Shown: piece by piece, positions 40,625 to 51,594 of the stretch
How positions within the stretch are numbered: the stretch's first letter is position 1
Layout of the letters: each line of letters begins with the position of its first letter
From: Proteus faecis
GTDB taxonomy: Bacteria > Pseudomonadota > Gammaproteobacteria > Enterobacterales > Enterobacteriaceae
DNA: 64,000 nucleotides
Reading direction: 5' to 3'
Assembly: GCF_003144395.1 (NCBI RefSeq)
Contig: NZ_PENZ01000045.1
Location: forward strand, 63,220 to 127,219
Translations under genes and position numbers: made by a program
The notes under the pieces: generated by a model
What the model saw: the letters and a program-made list of their open reading frames with translations, nothing else
The model's database searches: none
Told to the model about the DNA's origin: nothing

Positions 40625-42676
40625 CTAAGGTTTTCGCTGTAGAGGAACACCTTGAGATTTTAGTTCTGAAACAAAACAAGATGGCTGTTGTTTATTAAAT
40701 AATAGCCATACTTGTTTTTTGGCTCTTGTTAAAGCGACATACATTAAACGTCGTTCTTCTGCATTAGGATAATCTTCAACACTTGGCAGTAATGCCAATT
40801 CAATAATCGATTCTCTTGCGGGTGCGGGAAAAGCATCTTTACCTTCTTGTAAACCTAAAATAATAACGTAATCTGCCTGTTGCCCTTTTGAAGCATGAAA
40901 AGTCATAAACTGTAGATTTAATTTAGGCCAGCGTGTTTTCGCTTTTTTTAATAATTCTGGTTTTAAATAGTGATAACGAGCGAGTAAAAGAATAGTTTCA
41001 TTCTCTTCCACATAACCACTCATTTTATTTAGTAAATTTTCAAGTTGATCGTCAGATAACAGTACAACAGACTTTTTATTACCTTTCACTAAACTATTTA
41101 AAGGTTTAGATAATTGAGCTGGATTTTGCTGAATAAACGTATTGGCAACATTTCCTATCGTGTCATTAAAACGATAAGTCGTATCTAATGCGCATTCAGC
41201 CCCTTCACCAAAAGCGTGATGGAAAGAAGTCGTTAATAATAATTCTGCACCACTAAAACGATAAATGGCTTGCCAATCATCTCCTACTGCAAATAGAGAT
41301 GTTTGTTTATTTTGCTGTTTTAATGCGGTTAATAATGAAGCTCTTAATGGTGAAATATCTTGAAACTCATCAACAAGAATATGTTTCCATGGGCTAATAA
41401 AACGCCCTTTTTCAATAAGGTTAATAGCTTGATGTAATAAGCCTGAAAAATCGATCGCATCTTCTTCTTTTAATGCTGTTTTCCAAGCTTTTAATAATGG
41501 CGATAATAATTTTAAATGATTTTTAAAGGATTCGGTATATTCGGGATCTACACTTTCAATCAGAGATTTTTGGCTACCACCTTGCATCCTTAATAGACCA
41601 ACCCAACGCTCTAATCTTACAGCAACTTGGTTTTCTAATTTTTTATCATGCCAAAACTCACCATCAGGGATATCCCATTCAAACTCTTGGGATAACCACT
41701 CTCGCCACCCTTTTGCTTGTGCTTTTTTCTGTTGACACTGATCTCGCCACTCACCTAATAATAGAGCTCTTCTTTTTTCACTATTTATTTCAAGCTCACT
41801 AATTTTAGGTTGTTTTTTTGTCGCTTGTTGAATAATGGATAATGCCAGTGCATGAAACGTCTTTGCCATAATATCGTTATTTAAACGACTAGAAAGCCTT
41901 TCATTCATTTCTTGTGCAGCTTTACGCCCAAAAGCAAGTAATAAAATTTGCTCGGGTTGCGCTAATTGACGACGTAATAACCATCCCGCTCTGGCAACTA
42001 ATACCGATGTTTTACCACTTCCTGCACCAGCGAGAACAAGAATGTTTTCTTCTCCATTAATTACGGCACGACACTGTGATTCATTTAATGGCGATGATTC
42101 AATCGTATTAAAAAATTCCGCATGCTCATTTAATATTTGAGTTACCCAGACAGAATTTTCTTTATTAATAAGTGCTTCACCTTGCTTTAGCCACTCTAAA
42201 CATTGCTGATAAAGAGTCTGACAATTGTCAAATTGAATAAGGCGTTCAAGGGGTAGAGGTATAGCAGAAAAACTTTCTTTTATAGATTGTTGAATTTCAT
42301 TAAGTTTAGACTTTTTTATCCATCTATTTGATTGCGTGATTTCATTAATATTATGGAGTTGCTTCTCAAGCACTTGAGCACTTATTTCGCTCATTTCTTT
42401 GCTCCAATTTTGCCATGATTGATAAAGATAACGATAAAACTGTTGAGTTTCTTCCCAGTCTGTTCCATGTAGTCGAACAACTTTATCTTCAGGCAATAAA
42501 AATTCTAACTCCCCCCACACAATCCCTTTTTTACAGAAAATATTAATCAATTCGTTAAAAGGAATTAAATACTGATGTTTTTCACCACTGACTTCAATGC
42601 CTGCATTTAACAATTTGACTCTATTATAAGGATGTTGTGCTAAACGTTGTCCCATCGGGGTGGATTTCAGTTCCAT
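40625..42676 (-). CDS. helD: DNA helicase IV
   Basis: 683 residues from the ATG at 42676 (an ATG at 42691 adds 5 residues). UvrD/Rep-like 3'-5' helicase with Walker A GAGSGKTS (217-224), DEFQD Walker B, Q-motif-like SPLNESQCRAVING and VALTRAKKQV motif VI. The N-terminal 190 residues are the HelD-specific extension. Takes part in recombination and repair. Same order mgsA-helD as in Enterobacterales. Confidence 0.95.
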   Translation of the reverse strand: MELKSTPMGQRLAQHPYNRVKLLNAGIEVSGEKHQYLIPFNELINIFCKKGIVWGELEFLLPEDKVVRLHGTDWEETQQFYRYLYQSWQNWSKEMSEISAQVLEKQLHNINEITQSNRWIKKSKLNEIQQSIKESFSAIPLPLERLIQFDNCQTLYQQCLEWLKQGEALINKENSVWVTQILNEHAEFFNTIESSPLNESQCRAVINGEENILVLAGAGSGKTSVLVARAGWLLRRQLAQPEQILLLAFGRKAAQEMNERLSSRLNNDIMAKTFHALALSIIQQATKKQPKISELEINSEKRRALLLGEWRDQCQQKKAQAKGWREWLSQEFEWDIPDGEFWHDKKLENQVAVRLERWVGLLRMQGGSQKSLIESVDPEYTESFKNHLKLLSPLLKAWKTALKEEDAIDFSGLLHQAINLIEKGRFISPWKHILVDEFQDISPLRASLLTALKQQNKQTSLFAVGDDWQAIYRFSGAELLLTTSFHHAFGEGAECALDTTYRFNDTIGNVANTFIQQNPAQLSKPLNSLVKGNKKSVVLLSDDQLENLLNKMSGYVEENETILLLARYHYLKPELLKKAKTRWPKLNLQFMTFHASKGQQADYVIILGLQEGKDAFPAPARESIIELALLPSVEDYPNAEERRLMYVALTRAKKQVWLLFNKQQPSCFVSELKSQGVPLQRKP

Positions 42677-42790
42677 ACGTAATTCCTGCAATAAATAACA
42701 AATAGTCTGTCGTTAAGCTCTTTTTAATCGGTGATAAACCCTATATTCTAAGAGGTAATTATCTTCATCTTGTTTATTTAAGGGCTTTTT

Positions 42791-44953
42791 GTGTTCACTT
42801 TGCTAAATGGCGCCCGCCGATTTATCTATAATAGCCACTTTTTATATTATATTCGCATAATAATCGCGCTTACAGGAACGACTTTGTTTCCTTGGATTTT
42901 AGGGCAAGAGCCTAAATACACAATTCCTCTAACTTTAGGCGTGGTTGCGGCTGCATTAACTGACTTAGATGATAGGCTTGTTGGTCGTTTAAAAAACCTT
43001 GTTATCACTTTATGCTGTTTTCTTCTTGCTTCAGCATCTATAGGATTGCTTTATCCCTATCCTATTTTATTCTTTTGTGGTTTAGCTATTTCTACTTGGG
43101 GGTTTATTTTATTGGGTGCTCTAGGGCAACGGTACGCAACTATTGCTTTTGGTGCTTTATTAATCGCGATTTATACCATGCTCGGTATGCCTATTTTCCC
43201 AGAATGGTATGAACAACCCGTTTTATTGTTATTAGGTGCTATTTGGTATAACTCTTTAACGTTAATTGGTCACTTATTATTCCCAATTCGCCCAGTTCAG
43301 GACAATTTAACTCGCTGCTACCAACAACTCGCAACTTATCTTGAAGCTAAAGCGACATTATTTGATCCCGATATCGAAGATGACTATCAACATTCGCTTT
43401 ATAATTTAGCAATGGCAAATAGCCAATTAATTGACACGATGAACCAAACTAAAGTTACATTATTAAGTCGGTTAAAAGGTGATAGAGGCCAACGTAGTAG
43501 TCGTTTCACACTTCATTACTATTTCGTTGCTCAAGATATTCATGAGCGAGCAAGTTCGTCACATGCTCAATACCAGCTATTAAGTAATGAATTACGGCAT
43601 AGCGATGTGTTATTTCGTTTTCAACGTTTACTTTCGATGCAGGCACGAGCTTGTGAACAAGTTGCACAATCTATTCTTTGGCATAAAAAATATCAGCATA
43701 ATCCTTCATTAGAACGCGCTATAAATTATCTAGAGAATGCATTAAATCATTTAAAAAATACGACCTCAGAACCACAATTAATAACACCTTTAAATAATTT
43801 ACTACAAAACCTTCAAGGCATTGATGCACTTTTACGAAGTATCAGTACAGAGCAATACCAAATATCCCATGACCAAAAAGAAGAAACGCAACTTTCTGAT
43901 GATGGTTTAACTGGATGGCGCGATATTGCACTAAGAATAAAAGAGCACCTCACGCCTAAATCAGCGCTTTTTAGACATGCTGTTAGGATGTCACTGGTGT
44001 TATGTATTGGCTATGCCATTATTCAATTTTTCCAATTGGATAGAGGCTATTGGATATTATTGACCAGCCTATTTGTTTGCCAACCCAACTATAATGCTAC
44101 TCGCCGGCGTCTTACCTTACGTGTGAGTGGTACTATTATTGGTATTTTAATTGGCTTCCCTATTTTATATTTTGTGCCTTCGATTGAAGGACAACTCGTT
44201 TTAATTGTAATAACTGGTACGCTCTTTTTCGCATTTAGAACCATACAATACGCACATGCCACACTATTTATTACTTTATTGGTTTTATTAAGTTTCAATT
44301 TGCTTGGTGAAGGTTATGATGTTGCCTTTCCTCGTATTATCGATACCTTAATTGGTTGCGCCATAGCATGGTTTGCTGTCAGCTTTATTTGGCCTGACTG
44401 GAAATTCCGTCAACTACCTATTGTCATTCAAAAAACAATGACAAATAACTGCTACTATCTTGATGCCATACTTATTCAGTATTACCAAGGAAAAGATAAT
44501 AGCTTGAGTTATCGAATTGCTCGTCGAAATGCTCATAGTAGTGATGGTGAATTAGCATCCCTGATCTCAAATATGTCATCAGAACCCAAAAGTTATCAAT
44601 CATCCCAAGAAGTGGCTTTTCAGTTACTTTGTTTAAATCATACCTTACTCAGTTATATTTCTGCACTTGGCGTTCATCGTTCAAAAATAGAAGATGAGAA
44701 TGTACTTACGTTACTTAATGATACCGTGTGTTATATCGATTCGGCTTTACGTCGTAAAACGCCACAAATCAAAGAATTTAAGCAATCTCATGTAGAATTA
44801 ATTGAAAGGATCAATCTATTACCTAATGCAGATAATCCTCGCATTCAATTAGTACTCACTCAAATCCGATTACTATTGGATTTACTACCACAAATTATTA
44901 GCTGTATCCAAATTATTGAGCAAAGCGAATCAAAAAAACTGCCTCAATCTTAA
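42791..44953 (+). CDS. yccS: Inner-membrane FUSC-family transporter YccS
   Basis: 720 residues. Two clusters of membrane helices (about residues 15-165 and 395-535) alternate with two cytosolic helical domains, the FUSC/AaeB-like layout of YccS. Family members are suspected to export aromatic acids, but the substrate of YccS is not known. Start TTG/ATG at 42791 is close to helD start, which is divergent. No partner membrane fusion protein nearby, unlike MdtN/MdtO. Confidence 0.9.
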   Translation: MFTLLNGARRFIYNSHFLYYIRIIIALTGTTLFPWILGQEPKYTIPLTLGVVAAALTDLDDRLVGRLKNLVITLCCFLLASASIGLLYPYPILFFCGLAISTWGFILLGALGQRYATIAFGALLIAIYTMLGMPIFPEWYEQPVLLLLGAIWYNSLTLIGHLLFPIRPVQDNLTRCYQQLATYLEAKATLFDPDIEDDYQHSLYNLAMANSQLIDTMNQTKVTLLSRLKGDRGQRSSRFTLHYYFVAQDIHERASSSHAQYQLLSNELRHSDVLFRFQRLLSMQARACEQVAQSILWHKKYQHNPSLERAINYLENALNHLKNTTSEPQLITPLNNLLQNLQGIDALLRSISTEQYQISHDQKEETQLSDDGLTGWRDIALRIKEHLTPKSALFRHAVRMSLVLCIGYAIIQFFQLDRGYWILLTSLFVCQPNYNATRRRLTLRVSGTIIGILIGFPILYFVPSIEGQLVLIVITGTLFFAFRTIQYAHATLFITLLVLLSFNLLGEGYDVAFPRIIDTLIGCAIAWFAVSFIWPDWKFRQLPIVIQKTMTNNCYYLDAILIQYYQGKDNSLSYRIARRNAHSSDGELASLISNMSSEPKSYQSSQEVAFQLLCLNHTLLSYISALGVHRSKIEDENVLTLLNDTVCYIDSALRRKTPQIKEFKQSHVELIERINLLPNADNPRIQLVLTQIRLLLDLLPQIISCIQIIEQSESKKLPQS

Positions 44954-45022
44954 CCTCTTATTGACGTTATTTTCTCTAATTCCCATAAGCATATTAGAGA
45001 AAATAACCGTCATATTTTTATC

Positions 45023-45631
45023 TTATTGGAAAGATAATTCGTTATACCAATCTAATAACTCCATTTTAAGTTGGCTTGGTAATACAGAACGATGGCATCC
45101 AATGATAGCTCCGGCCAATGAAAGCAAAAGCTCACTATTTTTCAAATTGTGACTATGCATTAATTTTAAATAACACGCTTTAGCACCGATTAAACGCAAC
45201 TCTTCAACTTGATTAATGCCAATTTGATTCAATCTTTTTTCTAATATCACACCTAGATTAGGTAAATCTTTTATTCTGCAAGGCTTTTTTCGTTGTCCTA
45301 AATATTCTTGAATACTGTAGTGATATGACATATCAATATATTGATCTAGTTTTTGCTGATTCGTCCATAATGAATCCGTTATATGGTAATAACGCAATAT
45401 AATAGGAATTCCTTTTTTCATATAGGTATAGGAACTCATTTTTGTTGCCTTATAGAGCGTTTCTAAAAAGCCACTCCCCTTTAAATAAAACTCATTATTA
45501 GATGTGATAGCAAACATAACATCATCAATCATTAAGCTAACACCACCAAATTGAGACTTTGTTGTTAACTCTCCATATTGTGCAATACGCGATAACAAAT
45601 GAGCCTTCCTTTGCTCAGGTAAAAATAACAT
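45023..45631 (-). CDS. sxy: Competence regulator Sxy/TfoX
   Basis: 202 residues from ATG 45631, the start with a tggag ribosome site; a frame to 45745 has none. The N-terminal TfoX domain (LSRIAQYGELTTKSQFGGVS) and the C-terminal TfoX helix-hairpin part (KDLPNLGVILEKRLNQIGI) are both present. Sxy helps CRP act on CRP-S promoters of DNA-uptake genes. Divergent from sulA, as in E. coli. Confidence 0.9.
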   Translation of the reverse strand: MLFLPEQRKAHLLSRIAQYGELTTKSQFGGVSLMIDDVMFAITSNNEFYLKGSGFLETLYKATKMSSYTYMKKGIPIILRYYHITDSLWTNQQKLDQYIDMSYHYSIQEYLGQRKKPCRIKDLPNLGVILEKRLNQIGINQVEELRLIGAKACYLKLMHSHNLKNSELLLSLAGAIIGCHRSVLPSQLKMELLDWYNELSFQ

Positions 45632-45820
45632 TGAAACTCCAAAACAAACTTTAAGATTTAATTTTATCTTTGAATTCAAAAACATGCATAAGACATTACA
45701 AGAAAGACAATAAATAAATTCCTTTTTATTGCCAATAGTTAACAACTTAAAAATAGAAATTTACATGAAATTTGAGAGGAACTTTCAAAAAATGAGCTTG
45801 ATTTAAGCGAAATATAGATA

Positions 45821-45840
45821 TACTGTATATTCATACAGTG
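45821..45840 (+). promoter_or_regulatory. LexA box of sulA
   Basis: tactgtatattcatacagtg holds ctgt-N8-acag with near-perfect symmetry. It lies 20 bases before the sulA start, so LexA blocks this promoter until DNA damage. Confidence 0.95.
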
Positions 45841-45859
45841 CATATGGAACGAGGTATAT

Positions 45860-46411
45860 ATGAAACTCTCAACATCATCTCCGACAAGACAGAACGCCAT
45901 TCTCCAAGAGATCTCAAATGAGGTATTACCTCTATCTATCCCCTCCACAATGGCGACTGACGATAGCAATAATAAACAAGGCATGGTGAGTGAACTTCTC
46001 TACCAAAATCCACTCGTCATTAATCACATCCTTTTACCGTTACTGAAACAGTATAGTCATGAATCACGTTGGTTATTGTGGTTAAACCCACAACAAAAGC
46101 TAAACCGTACTTGGTTAAAAAATGCAGGCTTACCACTTAACAAAATAATCCAGTTAAATCATGTGAATATGATAACTACGGTTGATTTAATGGAAAAAGC
46201 ACTGGTGAGTGGTAATTACAGTGTAGTACTCGGCTGGTTACCAGAAATATCGTCAGAAGAGATGAAACGATTAGAATCTGCTGCCAGTAAAGGAAAAACC
46301 CTCGGGTTTATTATGCGGCAGCAAATTAACACGAATATCCATTTAGAAAGTAGCAATACCTCTAAACGACATTTGAATTCTGTAAAAATTCATTCAATTC
46401 ACTACCATTAG
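45860..46411 (+). CDS. sulA: SOS cell-division inhibitor SulA
   Basis: 183 residues, slightly longer than E. coli. LLPLLKQYSHESRWLLWLNPQQKL, then ITTVDLMEKALVSGNYSVVLGWLP matches SulA; the C-terminal tail is degradation-prone as required for Lon. SulA binds FtsZ and blocks septation during SOS. A strong LexA box sits 20 bases before the start. Located beside ompA and sxy as in E. coli. Confidence 0.95.
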   Translation: MKLSTSSPTRQNAILQEISNEVLPLSIPSTMATDDSNNKQGMVSELLYQNPLVINHILLPLLKQYSHESRWLLWLNPQQKLNRTWLKNAGLPLNKIIQLNHVNMITTVDLMEKALVSGNYSVVLGWLPEISSEEMKRLESAASKGKTLGFIMRQQINTNIHLESSNTSKRHLNSVKIHSIHYH

Positions 46412-46759
46412 TGAAATTTAAGAGTTTTCCTAATACTCAAAACACCCTTGTATCATTTAAGATAAGTCAAATGTATTTATAACCTAAATCATATAGTTAC
46501 AATAAATTTAACAAAAATACAGAATCTTTCCCATTGTGGAATAATGCAGATCTTTTTAAAATTTTAAGTCGAATTTTAAAGGATTACTTGTAACTTTTTA
46601 AGTTCATTGTAGACTTTATGTCGTTAAGGTTATGCTTTAAATCCCATTTTTTGGGATCATCATTTGATGAAAGTATTGGATTCCTAACAATAATTTAACC
46701 AAGGGCAAATAATAAGGCTTAAAGCCAAATGCCTAACTTGGATGATAACGAGGCGTAAA
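46412..46759 (+). promoter_or_regulatory. ompA promoter region and long 5' leader
   Basis: No gene. The 340 bases before ompA hold the promoter and the leader, ending in a gagg ribosome site (46750-46754). In E. coli the leader stabilises the mRNA and is a target of MicA; a hairpin aaatcccatttt-ttgggat near 46640-46660 is the only structure I can point to. Confidence 0.55.
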
Positions 46760-47845
46760 ATGAAAAAGACAGCTATCGCATTAGCAGTGGCAGTGGCAGC
46801 TTTCGCAACTGCAGCGCAAGCAGCTCCAAAAGACAATACCTGGTATACTGGTGGTAAATTAGGTTGGTCTCAATACCAAGGTACTAGCAACCAATGGGGT
46901 GATGTATCTATCGGTAACGGTAATACTCATAAAGACCAATTAGGTGCTGGTGCATTTGCTGGTTATCAATACAACCAATACTTAGGTTTTGAGCTGGGTT
47001 ATGACTGGTTAGGTCGTATGACTTACAAAGGTTCATACAACAACGGTGCTTTCAAAGCTCAAGGTATCCAGTTAACTACTAAATTAAGCTATCCAGTAAT
47101 GGAAGACTTAGACGTTTATACTCGTTTAGGTGGTATGGTATGGCGTGCAGATTCTTCTGCAACTGTTAATGCAACTTCAGCAGATACTCAAAGACGTTTC
47201 TCTGAAAATGATACTGGCGTTTCTCCAGTATTCGCATTAGGTACTGAATACGCGATCACTCCAAACATCGCTACTCGTGTTGAATATCAGTGGATCAACA
47301 ACATCGGTGATAAAGGTACTCTGAATGCTCGTCCAGACAACGGCATGCTGAGTGTTGGTGTTGCTTACCGCTTCAACCAAGAAACTCCAGCTCCAGTTGT
47401 AGCTCCAGCGCCAGTTGTAGCTCCAGCGCCAGTTGTTGAGAACAAAACCTTTACTCTGCGTTCAGACGTTCTGTTCAACTTCAACAAATCTACTCTGAAA
47501 GCTGAAGGTCAAGAAGCTCTGAATGGTCTGTACGCTGAACTGGCTAACATCGACCCAACTCAAGGCCGTGTAGTCGTTATCGGTTACACTGACCGTATTG
47601 GTTCACAAAACTACAACCTGCCTCTGTCAGAAAAACGTGCTCAATCTGTAGTTGATTACCTGGTTTCTAAAGGTATCCCTGCAAACAGCATCTCTGCAGA
47701 AGGTCGTGGTAAAGAAAACCCAGTTACTGGCAACACATGTGACAACGTTAAAGCTCGTTCAGCTCTGATCGATTGCTTAGCACCAGACCGTCGTGTTGAG
47801 ATCGAAATCCAAGGTACAACTGAAGTTGTTGTTCCTGCTAAATAA
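46760..47845 (+). CDS. ompA: Outer-membrane porin OmpA
   Basis: 361 residues from ATG 46760, after a gagg site. Signal peptide [21 protein letters not shown], an eight-stranded N-terminal beta barrel (about 22-200), a proline-rich linker repeating APAPVV, and a C-terminal OmpA-like domain that binds peptidoglycan ([38 protein letters not shown]). It anchors outer membrane to wall. Codon use in this gene is clearly more biased than in its neighbours, as expected for a major protein. Confidence 0.98.
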   Translation: MKKTAIALAVAVAAFATAAQAAPKDNTWYTGGKLGWSQYQGTSNQWGDVSIGNGNTHKDQLGAGAFAGYQYNQYLGFELGYDWLGRMTYKGSYNNGAFKAQGIQLTTKLSYPVMEDLDVYTRLGGMVWRADSSATVNATSADTQRRFSENDTGVSPVFALGTEYAITPNIATRVEYQWINNIGDKGTLNARPDNGMLSVGVAYRFNQETPAPVVAPAPVVAPAPVVENKTFTLRSDVLFNFNKSTLKAEGQEALNGLYAELANIDPTQGRVVVIGYTDRIGSQNYNLPLSEKRAQSVVDYLVSKGIPANSISAEGRGKENPVTGNTCDNVKARSALIDCLAPDRRVEIEIQGTTEVVVPAK

Positions 47846-47881
47846 TTCAAATAGTAGAATAATCTACTGTTGATGAATTCA

Positions 47882-47910
47882 AAACCCTGCCACTGGCAGG
47901 GTTTTTCTTT
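47882..47910 (+). terminator. ompA terminator
   Basis: aaaccctgcc/ggcagggttt stem, act loop, five T and more. Strong, as expected for ompA. Confidence 0.9.
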
Positions 47911-48052
47911 TATGGAGATAAAATTAGGTAAAAATCTAAAGGTAAGAACGTTTTCGAAAAGGTACAAGGTATGAAATATGACAATAAAAACAGAGAACAA
48001 AAACCGCTATAACAATAAACGGTCGAAACCAGTAAGAGAAAATTAATTTAAC

Positions 48053-48514
48053 TTATTTTTCTTTATCACGTACTAGTAACTCAATAAGCCCATCTTTTAA
48101 ACTATGCACTTTTAATGCATATTGCTCTTTTCTCTCAGCGTCTTCAATTAATTGCACTATTGTTTCTGATAATGTTATTCCTCTGCGTTGTGATAATGCA
48201 GATAAACGTTGCCAAACTTTAAACGTTAAATCGATTGATTTTTTGCGTGTGTGTTGATGCTCAGCATTAAAATAACGTTTTCTACGAGCTCGAATAGTTT
48301 GCTTCATCCGATTAGATAAGTCAGGATTCATATGCAAATCTATCCACTCTAAAACTTTTAATGGTTGCGATTCAAGAAGCAACAATTGCTCAACAACTTC
48401 ATCCGCAGCACTTTTTTCTATATAACGGGTAATTAATTCACCTTCACGGTGTTTTTTTACTAGATAGGCCCATTTCCAACCACATTCTAGGTTCTCTAAT
48501 TGTTGATATTTCAT
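48053..48514 (-). CDS. matP: Ter macrodomain organiser MatP
   Basis: 153 residues. N-terminal four-helix matS-binding part, then [20 protein letters not shown] and the ribbon-helix-helix ([20 protein letters not shown]), and a C-terminal coiled coil. It condenses the Ter region by binding matS sites. Convergent with ompA, divergent from lonH. Size and sequence close to E. coli. Confidence 0.95.
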   Translation of the reverse strand: MKYQQLENLECGWKWAYLVKKHREGELITRYIEKSAADEVVEQLLLLESQPLKVLEWIDLHMNPDLSNRMKQTIRARRKRYFNAEHQHTRKKSIDLTFKVWQRLSALSQRRGITLSETIVQLIEDAERKEQYALKVHSLKDGLIELLVRDKEK

Positions 48515-48876
48515 ACAACCCCCGTGACAACGTAACTATATACTAGCATATCAACAATTTTACAAAAATACTTCCACAGAACCGAAATTTTTTGACTATT
48601 TTATAAACGAAGTTATTTTAGATAATCTTTCTTATCAATTAATAACAAGCCTTGATAAGGGATAGTTTTCTGGGCACGTTATGATAGAATCGAGCGTCGC
48701 TATCATAAAACCTTAATGGCCAATTTTATTAACTCGTCATTATAAGGTCATAGCGATACATATTCCCTGCCTATGCAGTTGATGACAGTTAAAGAACCGT
48801 CTTATTGCAGGATAGATATCAATTTATACGATATCTAATTATCTCTTTTCACTAACCAATAATAAAAACGGTAACC
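48515..48876. other. Divergent promoter gap matP / lonH
   Basis: Divergent start codons on both sides, so promoters for both genes should lie here. No further feature identified. Confidence 0.45.
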
Positions 48877-50619
48877 TTGAAAAACAACGAATTAGAATGG
48901 CAGGCGTTACGTCCTGATTACGCCTCCTACCAAACTTTCTTTCAATCAGCATCTCAATTACCTGCATCTCTACTTCGTGAGGTTCAACCTCGCCTGTATG
49001 AAAGCCTGCAATGGTTAAACAATGCAGATTCAGGACAGTTTATGCTGTTAAAAGCGGATGATTCAACTGCTTACTTTGATATGCTGACAGACACACTAAT
49101 GCAATCAGGGATCAAAACTGATCCTGTTGTTGGTAGTTATCAAGCAGAAACCAATAAAATCGATTGGCAAGAAAATGTACAAGGTGCATTTTCATCATCA
49201 GAATCTATTACTTGCTGCCAATGGATAGAGCCAGAACAACTCTTTGGCTCATTCTATTGCCATAAAGATGAAGTGACCCTCAGCCCCGGCTTATTGCATA
49301 AAGTAAATGGTGGCATCTTAGTCCTCTCTATAAAGTCTTTACTTACACAACCACTCATGTGGTTCCGCCTTAAAAAAATGGTTGAAGAACAGCGTTTTGA
49401 GTGGCTAGTTTGGAATGACAATCAATCTCTGCCTTTACCTATTGAGAGTATGCCACTCAATCTTCGCGTTATTTTAGTAGGTGATAGACTTAGTCTTGAA
49501 GAGCTTGAATTTATGGAGCCGGAGCTAAGTAGTACTGCTTTATATGGTGAATATGAATACGACATGTATTTAGAGAACGAAAAAACTCTTTCTCAATGGT
49601 GTGGTTTTGTAAACTCACTGTGCCAAAAATATCACCTACCTTCTTTATCTGCGGATGCTTGGGAAGTTTTGCTAACACAAGCAGCAAGACAACATGAAGA
49701 TCAACTAATACTGAGCCTAGATTTAGAATGGATCTTACGCCAGCTTCGTTATGCAATGCGTTTTAATCATGATGCTTCTTTAAATGCTGATGCATTAAAA
49801 AAAGCAGAAGAAAATCGCCTATGGCGACACAGTTATTTGTTAGAACGCAGTCGTGATGAGATTTTACAAGATCAAGTTATGATACAAACAGAAGGTGAAG
49901 CTATTGGTCAAATCAATGGGCTTTCTGTTTTAGATTACCCTGGATATCCTGATTTAATCGGAGAACCGACTCGCATTACCTGCGTTGCACATATAGGTGA
50001 TGGTGAGTTTACGGATGTTGAGCGAAAAGCCGAGCTTGGTGGCAATCTTCACGCGAAAGGCATGATGATTATGCAAGCTTACTTAAACTCAGAATTGCGT
50101 TTAGACCAACCTCAGCCATTTAGCACTTCGATTGTTTTTGAGCAATCATATGGTGAGGTTGATGGTGATAGCGCCTCTTTGGCTGAATTATGTGCTTTTA
50201 TTAGCACACTGGCACAACAGCCTATTGATCAGCAAATTGCTGTTACAGGCGCCGTCGATCAATTTGGCCAAGTTCAACCGATTGGTGGCGTAAACCAGAA
50301 AATTGAAGGCTTCTTTGATATCTGCCAACAAAGAGGATTAACAGGTGCACAAGGCGTAATTATTCCTCTCGCCAATATTCGTCACCTTGTACTTAACGAG
50401 AATGTGCAACAAGCAGTAAAAGAGGAAAAATTTCATATTTGGCCTGTCACACATGTAGCGGAAGCCATAACGTTACTAACTCGTCAGCCATATTATGAAG
50501 AGCAATGTGAACCAGAACAATCAGACTCACACTTGTTAGCTGTTATTCATGATCGTATAACACTTGCAAATAATCAAGATAGACCTAAATTACCTTGGTT
50601 CTTACGTCTATTCAGATAA
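48877..50619 (+). CDS. ycbZ: Lon-like ATP-independent-type protease LonH (YcbZ)
   Basis: 580 residues from a TTG start (48877). The N-terminal two-thirds is a degenerate AAA-like part; the C-terminal Lon protease domain has the Ser-Lys dyad Ser432 (GEVDGDSAS) and Lys475 (QKIEGFF). E. coli YcbZ is now known as a Lon-like protein linked to ribosome and heat-shock functions; the Walker A motif is absent here, so it probably does not hydrolyse ATP. It sits between matP and fabA as in E. coli. Confidence 0.9.
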   Translation: MKNNELEWQALRPDYASYQTFFQSASQLPASLLREVQPRLYESLQWLNNADSGQFMLLKADDSTAYFDMLTDTLMQSGIKTDPVVGSYQAETNKIDWQENVQGAFSSSESITCCQWIEPEQLFGSFYCHKDEVTLSPGLLHKVNGGILVLSIKSLLTQPLMWFRLKKMVEEQRFEWLVWNDNQSLPLPIESMPLNLRVILVGDRLSLEELEFMEPELSSTALYGEYEYDMYLENEKTLSQWCGFVNSLCQKYHLPSLSADAWEVLLTQAARQHEDQLILSLDLEWILRQLRYAMRFNHDASLNADALKKAEENRLWRHSYLLERSRDEILQDQVMIQTEGEAIGQINGLSVLDYPGYPDLIGEPTRITCVAHIGDGEFTDVERKAELGGNLHAKGMMIMQAYLNSELRLDQPQPFSTSIVFEQSYGEVDGDSASLAELCAFISTLAQQPIDQQIAVTGAVDQFGQVQPIGGVNQKIEGFFDICQQRGLTGAQGVIIPLANIRHLVLNENVQQAVKEEKFHIWPVTHVAEAITLLTRQPYYEEQCEPEQSDSHLLAVIHDRITLANNQDRPKLPWFLRLFR

Positions 50620-50702
50620 TTCTGTTTCAAGTGATCGGAGTTGTTCAGCGTACAAGTGTAAGCTATTCTGTTGTCTTACACTTGATAAAGGCTATATAGA
50701 CA

Positions 50703-51221
50703 ATGGTTGATAAACGCGAATCTTATTCTAAAGAAGACCTCATTGCTTCAGGCCGTGGTGAATTATTTGGCCAAGATGGCCCACCACTGCCATCTGGTAA
50801 TATGCTAATGATGGATCGCATCATTAAAATGACAGAAGATGGCGGCACCCATAATAAAGGCTTTATCGAAGCAGAATTCGATATCAAGCCAGATTTATGG
50901 TTCTTTGATTGCCATTTCGTCAATGATCCTGTTATGCCTGGTTGCTTAGGCCTAGATGCCATGTGGCAACTTGTTGGCTTCTATCTTGGCTGGCTTGGTG
51001 GCGAAGGTAAAGGTCGAGCACTTGGTGTTGGTGAAGTAAAATTCACAGGACAAATATTACCGACAGCAAAAAAAGTTACCTATAAAATTGATTTCAAACG
51101 TGTTATCAATCGTAAACTGATTATGGGTATTGCTGATGGCGAAGTGTATGTTGATGGTAAGCTGATTTATGAAGCAAAAGACTTAAAAGTTGGCTTATTT
51201 AAAGATACAACTGCATTCTAA
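50703..51221 (+). CDS. fabA: 3-hydroxydecanoyl-ACP dehydratase/isomerase FabA
   Basis: 172 residues, all catalytic features: His71 (FFDCHF) and Asp85 (GLDAMW). It dehydrates beta-hydroxydecanoyl-ACP and isomerises trans-2 to cis-3, making the branch point to unsaturated fatty acids. Monocistronic with terminator just after. Confidence 0.98.
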   Translation: MVDKRESYSKEDLIASGRGELFGQDGPPLPSGNMLMMDRIIKMTEDGGTHNKGFIEAEFDIKPDLWFFDCHFVNDPVMPGCLGLDAMWQLVGFYLGWLGGEGKGRALGVGEVKFTGQILPTAKKVTYKIDFKRVINRKLIMGIADGEVYVDGKLIYEAKDLKVGLFKDTTAF

Positions 51222-51241
51222 ATCGATAGTAACTCATAAAC

Positions 51242-51283
51242 AAAAGCCTACTCTATACTCTTTTTAAGATTAGGCTTTTTTAT
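51242..51283 (+). terminator. fabA terminator
   Basis: aaaagccta/taggctttt arms around a 20-base loop, T-run after. Typical for fabA. Confidence 0.7.
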
Positions 51284-51594
51284 TTCTGTTATAAAAATAA
51301 AATCTCTTCTCATCTATTTTTCATCCTATCTATCATATTGAAAACTTGCCTTTCCAAAAAAGCATAGTGATAACATTTTGATTACGTGAGTAATTTAATC
51401 TTATTCATATCATAACTCCGAATTTCATCTATTCTTTGTTTTTATATCAAAGATAAATTTAACATTTAAAAGTTAAACAAAGACTATAAATTTAGCTTAT
51501 TGTTATATTTTTAAATAATTTTTGTGCAATAATGAATAATATTACTTATTTTAATAAGCCATTTTTATGCGTCATTATTAGAAAATAGGATGTT
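51284..51594. other. AT-rich gap upstream of ytcA
   Basis: No gene. The promoter of the ytcA-mdtN-mdtO operon should lie here. Confidence 0.4.
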
